DNA of 64,000 nucleotides from Antitrichia curtipendula. Lineage: Eukaryota; Streptophyta; Bryopsida; Hypnales; Leucodontaceae. Positions within the stretch are counted from its first letter, which is position 1. Each line of letters opens with the position of its first letter. Below the pieces are notes generated by a model that searched no databases, was not told the origin of the DNA, and saw only the letters and a list, made by a program, of their open reading frames with translations. Shown here in pieces: positions 23,930 through 37,101 of this stretch. The stretch covers positions 40,747,570 through 40,811,569 of the forward strand of contig OX579634.1 in the NCBI GenBank assembly GCA_951230915.1. The letters are read 5' to 3'. The position numbers and the translations under genes were made by a program.

Positions 23930-24994
23930 CCCCTAAAGGTCCATTGTCCGTTCGGGGGACAAATGGGTTTTCGGGCAGGTACCTACGAGCTGAAATTTTC
24001 TCCTGATTTTTTGAAACTTTTTTTGGAGGTAGAAAATCTGATTAGCTTTATGGGAATATAATTTTTTTCACAATCGGTGCCCGGGAAAAAGAGTTATGCC
24101 CAAATAAGCTCAAAACAGTGTTCGAGGGGCAGCAAAAAAAATTTGCAATTTTATTTATTTATTTTTTCTAATTTTTTTTTCTTATAGATTATGTTTTTGT
24201 CTATCTGAAAAGCTTTGATTCATTTCATTTGGATTTTTTATGAGAATGTTATGGACAAGCTTGTTTTTCGGGCACTTAGAGCATCTTCCTGAAAAAATAA
24301 CTTGTAGGATTCATTTCTGAATGTAATTTTTATAATTTTTCAAAAAAAAAAAGTTCCACAAGGTTTAGTTTTTTTGCTAGAACAGTCTCACCATTGGGAT
24401 TAGTGCTTTTTAATTCCATATAAAAGATATTAATATTTTAGATTTTCTTTCTATCTTGTACCTACTTCTACTTAACAATTTTTTTAATAATGAAAATTAA
24501 GTTTTTTTGAATTTTCTTTTTTTTTCCTAGACTCTCAACTCAATTCTCCACTATAAAGATTAAACGCTCAAAACTCTATAGTGCAAAATATTTAAGTTAA
24601 AAATATTCAAAGTCATAAAATCTAGTCCCGCAATGTGCTGAAAAACTTGTTTTCTTCACTTTAAACGCAGATATCTTACAATCTGTGCGGTCAAAAATTC
24701 TGAAATTTTTTCCATACATTTTCATACTAGTTAGGTATAAGATCCTACGGTTAGATGTGAAAAGAAAACAATTTTCAATTTTTTTTACTCTTTGCCAGGG
24801 TTTTTTTTTTTGGCGACAGGCCACCTTGCGTGCCCTCCCAGCAGAGGTCGATATCAGGAGGGAGCCGGGCCCAATGGCCAAATGCTCTGACGGATTCGGC
24901 GAATATCGCCAGAAAAAAACCCACTGCTCTTTGCTATAGAAATGGCAGTTTTGAGTGTTTTTTGGCAGAAAAATAGCCTTGGTCCTTTTGGGGG
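23930..24994. mobile_element. TTAA-flanked element, family B, 1065 bp
   Basis: Exact TTAA on both sides (23926-23929 and 24995-24998). Ends are CCCCTAAAGGTCCA and, read inward from the right, CCCCCAAAAGGACCA. The inside is non-coding. Relatives: 27549-28544, 43720-44291 (reverse) and 45738-46465. It is interrupted at 24796-24926 by a hAT-type insertion. Confidence 0.85.
24796..24926. mobile_element. hAT-type MITE nested in the TTAA element
   Basis: A 131-bp GC-rich insert is flanked by the exact 8-bp duplication CTCTTTGC (24788-24795 and 24927-24934). Ends are CAGGGTTTTTTT...TGGCGA and, inverted, CAGTGGGTTTTTTTCTGGCGA. The related element at 27549-28544 lacks the insert and has a single CTCTTTAC there. 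TIR and duplication length are diagnostic of hAT. Confidence 0.85.
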
Positions 24995-25069
24995 TTAATG
25001 AAAGCTTCAGGACCGAGACAATGGCAGTACATTTATGGTGCAATCTATTTTTTTGGCTAATTTTAGGAC

Positions 25070-25920
25070 AGAATATACAAACAAATAATTATAGAGATAG
25101 ATGATCTGTCAAAATCCAAATAGTTTTTTGAGTATTATACCAATGAAATCTAACCATTTGCCATCATTAACTTATTTTGAGTTTTTGAGGTGAAGAGAAG
25201 CTCTTTATGTACACTTGGGGTGGTAGGAGATAGAACAACCCATGTGGGATATGTAATTTAGAGTTTGTAATTTCTCAACCGCTCATAGTTAAGTCTAAAG
25301 TAGGAATTGTGTTAAAATTATAATTTCAGACCTCATTTAGGCATAGTGTAATACCTTTTTTCAAAAGAATTTGAACTAAAAAAAGTTGTGAAATCGAGCT
25401 AAGTTTCATCTCCAAAAATCTTTTTTAGATTTAGATCTTCCACTCAAAAGTTATGGACAAATTTCAGAGAGGATGACTGTATGAAAATGTAAAAAAAAAT
25501 CCTTTCAAACCCCTCTATGAAATTTGTCTATAACTTTTGAGTGGAAGATTAAAATCTCAAACGGATTTTTGGAGATGAAATTTAACTTGATTCTCCAACT
25601 TATTTTAGTTCAAAGTATTTTGGAAAAAGTTATTTTACTATGCCTAAATGAGGTCTGAAATTATAGTTTTAACACAATTCCTACTTTAGACTTAACTATG
25701 AGCGGTTGAGAAATTACAAACTCTAAATTACATATCCCACATGGGTTGTTCTACCTCCTACCACCCCATATGTACATAAAGAGCTTCTCTTCCCTAAAAA
25801 GAAATCAAAATAAGTTATTTATGACAAATGGTTAGATTTCATTGGTATAATACTCAATGAATTATTTGGGTTTTGACAGACCATCTATCTTTATAATTAT
25901 TTGTTTATATATTTTGTTCT
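25070..25920. repeat. Long foldback: 400-bp inverted repeat with 38-bp spacer
   Basis: Left arm 25070-25472 and right arm 25511-25920 are near-perfect reverse complements over about 400 bp (outer ends AGAATATACAAACAAATAAT and ATTATTTGTTTATATATTTTGTTCT-like). A transcript would fold into a very long hairpin. Part of the right arm resembles 9930-10075. No open frame or classic target duplication was found. Confidence 0.9.
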
Positions 25921-26083
25921 ACCTCCTACCACCCCAGTAACCTGATTGTGCAGTCATGACCTTGGCACTCAGCAGAAGTCTGACGTTATTGACGTGTGGC
26001 TTATTAGCTAATGTTGGGTGTGGAATATACCATATCATTCCGTCAGAGGGAAGGCAGCTGCTCTCACAGCCCTTGAATGTTAT

Positions 26084-26663
26084 GACATAATTATTTTCCA
26101 CAAATGATTCATACCAGGTGCTGCAAACAAAGTAATGTAATTATCACCAAAGTAGAAGATACTCATTGACTCTAAGCATTGCCCTCACAAACTGATGTTG
26201 CACATAGAATAGAAAGAAGAAAAATAAATTTGCTCTATGTCATCAGTCAATCACAGCTTTACTGTCCAAGAGAAAAACCAATACCTTGGTGTGAGTGAAG
26301 AATCACAACATACTGAAAATCTTCCACTCCATCTGTCATAATAAGGACATCATACATTTGTGGTCCAGTTAGGACTTTGGTATGGTATGATTTTGTTCAT
26401 CGTGTCTGAAGTCATGTTTTTTTAGCTTTCTTTTGGTCCTTTTTTCATTCTTCTTTGGCACCTACGGTAGAAATTGGAGCTATTTGGACCTTCAGAGGAA
26501 TTGATGTGTTAAATCCTTGGGGAATTCCTTTTCCAAATACCCTTATTTTACTTTCATCCGGAGCTGCCGTAACTTGGGCTCATTATGCTATATTAGCTGG
26601 ATTCAAAAAACAAGTTGTTTATGCTTTAGTAGCTACCAGGTGATGTATGTTACATCCAGAAGT
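26084..26663. repeat. Inverted duplication, arm S1' (right)
   Basis: Reverse-orientation partner of 14827-15410. Similarity ends at CATCCAGAAGT, where a family A TTAA element fragment takes over. Confidence 0.85.
26366..26641 (+). pseudogene. cox3: Mitochondrial cox3 fragment in nuclear DNA (NUMT), right copy
   Basis: The plus-strand translation gives [18 protein letters not shown], then [31 protein letters not shown] and QVVYALVAT. This is about 85 residues from the middle of cytochrome c oxidase subunit 3. The fragment is broken at both ends (a stop follows VATR) and lies within nuclear repeats. It is better preserved than the inverted copy at 14853-15100. Confidence 0.9.
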
Positions 26664-27133
26664 GAAAGATTATAATATTTAATCACGAGGGTATTGAAAT
26701 TGCAAAAGTGATTTGAAGTCTTTTGATCCTCTTTTTACATGTCAAATTTAGATAGTTGGTCACAAAAAATATGAGGATAAAGGGCATGATATGCGTAACC
26801 CCAATCAATTTGTGGCTTCTCAAAATATATTCTAAAAAATTTTCAAATGAATTTCTAATGTGATTTTTTCTCCAAGAACTAGTATATTTGAGGCTCATTT
26901 CTAAGAGCCCTCTATACTACAAAAAATCAAGATTGTACTGGACACCCTTGCACAAAATTTAGAATAGAAAAAATATAACCAATCATTTTCAAAATCAGAT
27001 TTTTGATGCTAAAACTAGATTTTTAAAAGAATTTTTCAAAAATACAAACTACTAAAAAAAGCAACTTGGTTAAGTTTTATTTAACTTCAAAGTATTGTCA
27101 ACACCAAAATTTGGTGCCTCGGGCATGTACGGG
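26664..27133. mobile_element. Truncated TTAA-type element, family A
   Basis: The right end GCCTCGGGCATGTACGGG is followed by TTAC. The body is the reverse complement of most of 16341-16991. The other end is missing; the element begins internally at the edge of the cox3 duplication. Confidence 0.65.
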
Positions 27134-27548
27134 TTACAAATGATGTATCCATAACTCGTGCAAGTTTTAGCACAATGAGTGTGACAACTGAAGGAAAATC
27201 ACAATAGGAGGACACATTGAAGGATCGATCTCATCTATTCCTACATAGACAAAGAACCAATGATTGTTTATTATGTTTATAACAAGTCTTTAAACTAATG
27301 TCAATTGTTATCTATCATAGATATCAAAATTGAGTAAGTTTAAATATTATTTTTCATTGAAGGAATCTTACCATATTAATGTGTACATAAATTTCAAAAT
27401 AGGTATTTAACACAAAAATTCAAGTAATGAAGCTCGTACATTAGCCACAAAATCATACCAGCACACAAAAACCTATCATCACTATTATTAAACCAGATAA
27501 TCAATATAAATGTTCTTGTAGAACATAATGAGTTTATAAGATGTTTAT

Positions 27549-28544
27549 CCCCTAAAGTCCCAAAGTCCCTATGGGGGACTCTTGGAATTTTGGGTGGACT
27601 TATTATGTGAATTCAATTTTTGACATGATTTTTAAAAAAAAAATTTAAGATAAAAAATCAGATTAGCTTTTGAGGAATATAATTTTTTTTCAATCGATGC
27701 CTAGGAGGAGAAGTTATGCCAACCTAAAGTCCAAGAAGCAGCTTAAGGGACAATTCCAAAAAATCACAAAAAATTGGATTTTTTTAATTTATTTTATTTG
27801 CTCAAAGATTATATTTTTGTTAGCATTTGAAGCTTTGATTCATTCTATTTGGACTAGTAATGAGAAAGTTATGGACTATTTTGTTTTTTGGGCAATGACT
27901 AAACATCTTTTTGAAAAAATAACTTATAGAATTCATTTTTATATGCAATTTTCACATTTATTCAAAAAAAATTGTTAGACATGGTTAAGTTTGATTTCTA
28001 GAACAATCTCACTGTTGGGATTGTTGTGTTTTGATTCTATCTTAGAGCTATTAACAGTTTAGTTTTCCCATCAATCTTAAATGTATTTTTACTTTATAGT
28101 TTTTTAATGAGTAAAAACTAATTTTTTTTATTGAATTTTATTTTTTAGATTTTAAACTCAATTGTTCACCATAAAGAATTAGAAAATCAAAATTAGTAGT
28201 TCAAAAATTTTAAGGTAAGAAGATTTGAAGTCAAAGAATCTAGTCAAGCAAGGTGTAAAAAAACTTGTTTTCTTCACTTTGGGTGGATGCATGGTTGGAT
28301 GGCTCATTTTTGGCAAAAGTCCAAGTCCCAAAGTCCTTTTTTGTGAGCAAAATTTTTGAGAGTGAAATGTTTAGGAGTGAAATCTATAAGAATCAAATTT
28401 TAAAAAAATCTAAAAGTACCTAGCTCTTCAAGCAATGTTGAAAACTGCAAACAACTCAATTTCAAAGTTTTTTGCTCTTTACAATAGAAATCATGGCAAT
28501 TTTGAGAGTTTTTTGATGGAAAAAAGGCCTTGGGACTATAGGGG
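27549..28544. mobile_element. TTAA-type element, family B, 996 bp
   Basis: Left flank TTAT, then CCCCTAAAGTCCCAAAG. The right end reads CCTTGGGACTATAGGGG and is followed by TTAA. The body matches 23930-24994 without the hAT insert. Confidence 0.8.
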
Positions 28545-28753
28545 TTAAGGCAACATCAACTCCAAGGCATGGATTCTGTTTTGCAATACAAGAACTCAAG
28601 ATCTCTTCAAAACCTCTTACTTGCAATTATGCATTTAGGAGGTCCATGAAGCACACATTTAAGAGCTAAAAAATAATTTGGGGAGATTTAGATTTTTTGA
28701 AAAAATTTCAGTAAATTTTCCTTAAAAGACAAATGAAATTGACATCTAATTCA

Positions 28754-28826
28754 CACTAGAAGAAACCTGTGTTTTTTCTGACGTCCAAATTTTGGACGTC
28801 AGAAAAAAAACAAGTTTCTTCTAGTG
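28754..28826. mobile_element. 73-bp CACTA-type palindromic MITE
   Basis: CACTAGAAGAAACCTGTG at one end and the near-exact inverse, ending CTTCTAGTG, at the other, meeting at ACGTCCAAATTTTGGACGT. Flanked by a 3-bp duplication, TCA (28751-28753 and 28827-28829). CACTA ends, the CAAGAAA-like subterminal pattern and a 3-bp duplication are the En/Spm signature. It is almost nothing but two termini. Confidence 0.75.
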
Positions 28827-28829
28827 TCA

Positions 28830-31800
28830 AGTCATTTCACATTTTTAGAACCTATGTGAAATTAGTTATGAACTTTTGAAGTTGAAATGCAATTATCACT
28901 AAAAGCTTCCACTTCCTCTAAAAATGTACATTGTTTGTACATTGTTGGTGCAACAAGAAAGCAAAACGTATCTTTGTATTGGAGGATGCTTTTAGAGCCT
29001 AATTACTTTATGACCCCCTACCTTACACCCCACATTGAGTTCGTTAGCTACAACACATGTAACTTTGAGTCACCTTTTAATTAGAAACAAAATAATGTAG
29101 TAAAATCCAAAATATTTTTTACAATAAAATATGTAGCCATGAACAAGAATATATAAAGTCATCGTAACAAATATTAACATTTTCCTAAACTAACGTAAAT
29201 GAGCCCATTTTTGGCACCTATGAATTTAGCCTTGCATTCAACTGAGAGCAAACATTTTTTAATAATGAGACTTGGCCACAACAAACATTCTTCTCATAAT
29301 GCACTAACAAATAACACTATATGGCAAAAATAATAACCCATTTTTATATTATGATTGCCATTGCCAAAGACTATGGCTTCTAAAAAAAGACAATCCACGT
29401 AGTAACTACCCTCCAAATATTAAGACCTCCCTTTAGACCCCCTCATAAAATATGTTTTTACACCCCTTCTATTATATGATACACGCTGATTCATTGATAT
29501 GGATACACATTTGGATAATGGCATTTAAATATGGTATGGTGTATAAATATAATAAATTATAAATGAATAGATAAGGCATATGGTTGTATATTTCAAAATA
29601 ATTGTGATAATATATGTAGTACAAAAAATGGTCTTGTGGGATAATAAGCCAAATGAATCTAAAATTTTTATATTCATTTTTCAATGGAGTAACAATGAAG
29701 AATAAATTAAAATGATCTTATTTAATTTGAAGGGGGCAAAAATTGGACTTTGGTGTCCCTTTTAAATGACTATTTACTCAAAATGCATACCTCTACATGT
29801 ACCTAAAAGTGGTAGGCACTACCATACACTATATTACCTAAGTCGGATATAGTGATAAGTGATTCAGTTTCTATAAAAGGTGTCATTGTCTCCTTTTACA
29901 TCAAATGAGCCAAAAATTATTTGCATATCAATTCTAAACAGTATTCCTATTCAACCTTCTCTTCAATGGATAATAATGTGTTAGGTCTCATGTATTTACA
30001 ATGAATAATGGACCACAAAAAAATGAAGCTATGTTTTTTCTATTACCAAAGTCTTTCAACAACAGCCAAATGCTATTGATACACACTCGAAGCACATAAT
30101 TTCATTGTTGAATCCAACAACCTTGGATTCATTTTTTTTTATCACAACATAATTTTGATGGAGATAAAGATGACATATGTCCTCTTTTTAGTAGAGTCAA
30201 TGTCATTGTTGTAGAACAATATTAAAAAAGCATCAAAGTCTTTTATTTAAAATTCAAATATTCAAGATTTTTATTTGAGGTTTAGGATTTAGAATTTTCA
30301 ATTTGTGGCTTTAGAAAACCTCAATTATCTCATTCTTGACTTCTATTCAACAACAATGTATATGAATACCAAAGATTTGATATCAAAGAAATGAATCAAA
30401 TAATAAAACATTAGAAAGTGTAGACTAGAAAACAAATAGTTGTATTTATAAATTAGTTTAAAGTTACTTTAGAATAAGTCCGGTTGATTTTAGCAAGACG
30501 CAACCTTGATAACGTGTAAGTCTTAAAAAATAACATCTAAAAGATGTTGCCATGTAGGATGTCTTGATTCAATAAACTGCATATAAATTATGTATTATAT
30601 TAGAAATTAGAAATGCGGCACATTTTTCAAAATTTGAATTTGGGCTTTAAGATAATGTATTTATGGAACATTCAATTATTTTCACCTATCATTTTTAGAA
30701 CTAAATCAGAAAATGTATGTATACAACAATTAAATTAGATTTAGAGTTGGTCCTACAGGTTTTAGGTCAAAAATCATCTTAGAAGAGCCAAGTACTAATT
30801 TCTCAATATAAGGAATCATCAATTGCAAAGTTTATTGCTTGAAGCTAATTGTATGGCCTACCTCTGCACAAAAATTCAAAAATGATATTTCTCATGCAAA
30901 TATAGAGTTCAAGAAAACATGAAGCGTATATGGTGAACTTCGAAGTTTGAAATCAAGATTTAAAGGGCCTTGTATGTCTTCTGAAACAATAGCATACATA
31001 CAAAAATAATACAATGAACTAGCTAAATAAAATTGTGAAATTGTGGTTTGAAATTAAAAGATGGTATAATTACATTTTTTTATCTTCTAATTTGAAAGTA
31101 CTTGAAATTTGGACTTACTAATTTGGACTTTGTCACTTCAACACATTAATCCATAAGCGTTAAGCAATCATTTTTTGGTTGTTGCCTGATTTTGGGTAGC
31201 ATTTTCAAGCAAAAAAAATTGATTAGTTTTTTTTTTTTTAATTCTTAAATATTGGATTGTCTTTCATTATTTATTCATAACTAAGATTCTTATAGTTAAA
31301 TAAAAAAATTACAAGAGAAATAGCACAAAATATTTCATAACATTGTTTACCAACTTAATTCATATCCTCTTAGGGGAGGAATAATACATCCTTGGATGCC
31401 TATAAAGAACTACAATTATAATCTAAGCAATACTATTGGGCCAGCTAGGTGGACTGGTTTGTGAGTCGTGAGTGCGCTATTGGCTGATGCATGACTAATA
31501 GATGGATACACAATGTGACCTATCAAATCCAGATTTGTTTTAACGAGTGGCTACAACATAAAGCCACCAGTAACATTGCAAGTTCTAATGTTGGGGGCTC
31601 CTGCTTTCATGGAGAGCAATAGGGACCCCCTAACATTGATTAACAATGTTATATTAGAATTGACCTAGTGTTTAAAAAACTTACTATTGGAGAAAAGTGT
31701 TGGTGTTTTCATTGCTAGATCTTATGCATTTTTCACAAATCAGTAGAAAATACAATTTTGACCAATCTAAAAAAATCCAAATGCTAAAGATAGAAATTGT

Positions 31801-33948
31801 AGTTTTTGATAAATTTTGAAGTTACAATATCTTCAAAATTCATTTGAAGTGAATCTTAAAGTAGATTTATAATTTTAACCATACAAATACTTTCTACTTT
31901 TTATGCTTCACATTATTTTTTTTGATGCAAACTTCAAAGAATTATAGATCTTATATTTTATAACACATTTGTGTTTTGTCTAAATCCATTGGGCTTTTAG
32001 GGGTTAACCACCATATTTGAATTTGAAGTGTGTATATTTGGTTTTTAATCTTTGAAGAATGAATTTTAAAATTTTGAGAAATACATTGATGAAATAAATC
32101 TTGATGTTTTGAATTGTATGATTTTATATCATCTTACAAATTACTTTAGAAATAAAATGATTTTTCAAACTAAAATGTAATTCTCTACAAAAAGCATACT
32201 CATTCTCTTGAATGAAATACTAGGGCTCTCATGCTCTCCGTGCTACCAATGACTCTCAAGTGAAGGTTTCAAAGGCTTGTTTTGACATCAAGAGACCTTC
32301 ACAATCAGAGGTTTGACACAAATATTGTGGCCTGTATCGCAATAAATTTATACTAGAAATTATTTTTTCATTAATATTCTTTGGCTATTCATTTGCAAAA
32401 CTATTATAAATAAATAAAAAAAACAGATTGAAAAAATGAATTTGAATTTACACCATAATGGTTGAAAATATGCACCATAATATTCCATACTATAATTGAA
32501 ACCTATAGGAACATTTCAGATTCTTTTAACATATATTGCATTTGATTTAAATTGTTTAACTTTTAATTCAAAAATCTACTATAGATTCAAAAATTCAAAA
32601 AACATGTAAAATTTACAATTAATAGAAGACATGTAATTACATCTCTGAAATAAAAATACAAAAAATCACATTGATTTCATAAATACTTGCAAATGAAGTT
32701 TGAAAACATAATACTAGACTTTAGGGTAAAGTCTATGGACTTGAAGTGAAAATCATTGTAATTATTGAAATCTATATTTGCAAAAACAAAAACTCAAATA
32801 TCTAAACACATTGGTTGATTCAAGAACTTTCAACTCTCATATATATATTCCAAATTTTTTCTATCTTTATTTTATAAATTAGTTGAACATAAAGGCTCTC
32901 ATTAGTTCCCTCAATTGAAAAGACACAAGTGGCTTCAATTTTAGTCTTGTAACTTCAAAATTTCATTACTTTTGTCTTAGGTTCACTTCCATCATTTTGT
33001 TCATGACATCAAAGGCAACCTATGGTCATAAAGTGGCCACTCTATATGTCAATATAAAAATTCCAAAGGTCACTCTAAAAATTGGGCTAAATTAGTTATG
33101 ACCTAAAAAAAATAAAACACTAATTGTGAATTTCATAAAATATTAATGAAGAATAATTTACAATATTATTTGATTTTTTCAATTAATTAAAAAAAAAATC
33201 AATGCTTTGTGTAAAATAAAATAAAAAAATTATGATTAATTTTTTCTTAAATTAAATTTTTTTGAATAAAATAATAAAGCATAATTCTTAAAGTCTCATT
33301 ATAAATTTTAAGTTTTCTTGAAAGTTGATAGGATTGAATATTATAAACAAGTACAAAAGACATTGTTTGTAGATTAATATCAAATGGTTTCTCCATTATA
33401 ATATATTGATAGATCAATATATTCTTATTCTCATAGATATGAAAAATGAATTTATACATTTGTATTTGCATCCATTTACATTCTACTTAAATTTTAAAAA
33501 AATTATTTGAAGTAAATTTGAAATAATTAATTATTAGAATGGATAAATTTCAATTTTTTGAATTTTTAAAAATAAAAAATAACTATCATAAGTATAATTC
33601 ATTTAATTCATTAATTACTTATTTAATACAATTGTTATTATAATTCATTCTTTAAAGCAACATGTAATAGTCTTTATCATTAATTAAATGCAAAAAAAAT
33701 TATTCAATGGATTGTTGACATTTGGAGTCTTACAAATAGGTCATATTTTCATACAAAAAAATACATTCATATATAAATCAAATTGATACAAGAGACATAA
33801 TAATTATCTACACTAAATAGGTGGCAATTTAAAATTTTTAAACAATTCAAAGTCTTGCAACATGGAAAAAATGACTTTTTATTTTTTAATTTCTGTAATT
33901 ATAAAAGGTCTAAAATAAGAAGTCTAAATAAGATGAAAAATTTATATT
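28830..33948. other. Long AT-rich intergenic stretch
   Basis: About 5 kb without a convincing frame, RNA gene or complete element. The only marker is one TTAA-type terminus at about 32003. Very long A/T runs produce chance short frames. Confidence 0.5.
31900..32003. mobile_element. Right end of a TTAA-type element
   Basis: CCATTGGGCTTTTAGGGG is followed by TTAA (32004-32007), as at the right end of 61243-62388. The left terminus could not be found, so the start given is arbitrary. Confidence 0.4.
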
Positions 33949-35210
<1,262 letters not shown>

Positions 35211-36788
35211 ATTATCAATGTTAATTTCATAAATTAGGTATCCATGAAACTTTTGGTTTTGATTTTGAATTTGTGCCTTTTAATGATAATGTTGAATGAA
35301 CTAATTTATGTATGAAGAAATCATTATTATGGAAATTAAAATTAAAAATAATAAAAAAAGCAACAATGTACAAGAGAGAATGATAAAGACACTATTACAA
35401 GAAGGCACTATATTAAAACCAATAGTTATTAGAAAGTTATTTACTATAGTAAAGTATAAATTTCAATTATAAGCAAATTAATCCTTCGCTACCAAGTGAT
35501 GTGTTTTTTTCCTTTGAAAAAGTGAGGAAAGCATAAAAATACCCAAGATCAAACATTAAATCTAAAAATGTAGCCCACAAAAATTTGGTTGAGAAGTCAT
35601 GTTCAATATTCCTTTAAGGTAACAATCACAATCAATCAAAATGGTAAATTCAATTCTTTATGTAGAAATCAACGCCACGAAAATTCAAGAAGCATTGATT
35701 GCACACAACAACCATGGTTGGATGGTGAGGGATCAAACTATTTGCGACAATGATAAAAATATAAACTAACATTCACAAGACTTTAGCAAAAATAGAACAA
35801 TGTGTTACAATGGCTAATTACAAAAGAAACTTTGCTATTTTCTATCACACCTTGAGCACCATATTGTTTTTCAGCTGATATTCAATTGATGAACAACTCT
35901 AAATATAATAATCCAATCTAGTTAAAATTCACAACAAGGTGCAGATGACCATTTAAAACATGCATAATTATTTTGATTTTTTTTTAAAAATAATTTGATG
36001 GAAAATAGTTATTTTCAAAAATATGTCACATTTTTAGTTTTAGAGTTTGGTAGTGCTATTGAGGCTCCAATATAAGGAATTTGGAGATCAAATTTGGAAG
36101 ACATGAACTTCTAGTAGAATAGACACTGCAATGAGAAGGAACTTTTAAAATAATTAACTTTACGTTGAATGAAAATTCACAACGTGATTTTCTAATGCCA
36201 TGCATTTTGAAACATAAACAAAAATGTTTTGGTGAATAACCCTCTTTATAGAATTTTTTTGTAGTAGGAAAATTCTTATTTTTTAAATTTAATTATAAAA
36301 ATACATATTTTTTAAAGATTTTACACTTTTCTAGTTTTTCTATTTGAAAATTTATTCTAATTTTATAACAAAAAAATATTTTAAACTTATCCCCTTAAGG
36401 AAATTGTAAAAATGCTTTATGAAATACATTTTAGAACAATAACTCAATGATGATTGAAAACAAAAGTCGTTAAGCATGATCCATAGATCATATCCATGAG
36501 GTTAAATCTACTACTACATTAACCAATAGTTTTCAATAATATTTGAAACCTAAAATTTAAAATTCCTTCTAAAGTTGATTATTGATTGAATATGTGTACT
36601 TTTTAAATAATTTTTTAAAAATTCAAACTAAATGTAGTGATTTTTTGAAATTTTTATTTTATTTCATTTATTGAATCAAAATTTTTATACGGGTCACTTT
36701 TGAACTAGAAAAGTTATTAATTTAGGTCAAACATAACTAACACACTTGAACTATAGAATACTTGTAAAGAAAAATCTGAAAACCTATA
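35211..36788. other. Intergenic upstream of the 14-3-3 gene
   Basis: Should hold the 14-3-3 promoter and leader. Nothing specific can be marked. No other gene seen. Confidence 0.45.
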
Positions 36789-37101
36789 CATTACAAAAAA
36801 TATGAGGCCTCCGGAAGGCCGTTAAGCATGGACCTCGTAGTGATACTACGGAGTTTTTTTTCAAAAAAAAAAATTCAGAAACTGAAATTCTGACGTGGTC
36901 GAAGTTCCACGCCAGCGCTGACGTCAGCGCCACATCAGCATGACGTCACTTTTCAATTTTTTTTTCGGGAAAAAAAAAAAAAAAAAAAAGTTACTTTTTT
37001 TCAAAAAAAAAAAGATTTTTTTTTTTTTTTCCGTAATATCACCCGCGGGTCCCGAAAATCAGCACTCACGGCCTTGTTGAGGCCTCATATTTTTTGTAAT
37101 G
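36789..37101. mobile_element. MITE with perfect GAGGCCTC-type terminal repeats
   Basis: The left end CATTACAAAAAATATGAGGC (continuing CTC) is an exact inverse of the right end (GAGGCCTCATATTTTTTGTAATG), 23 bp each. The 313-bp body has GC-rich palindromic patches (CAGCGCTGACGTCAGCGC) between long A and T runs. No convincing target duplication. Perfect ends suggest a recent insertion. Confidence 0.8.

Noticed and set aside
24597..25043. 148-codon minus-strand frame
   Set aside because: It runs through the right half of a non-coding TTAA element and across the nested hAT insert. Sister copies do not keep it open.
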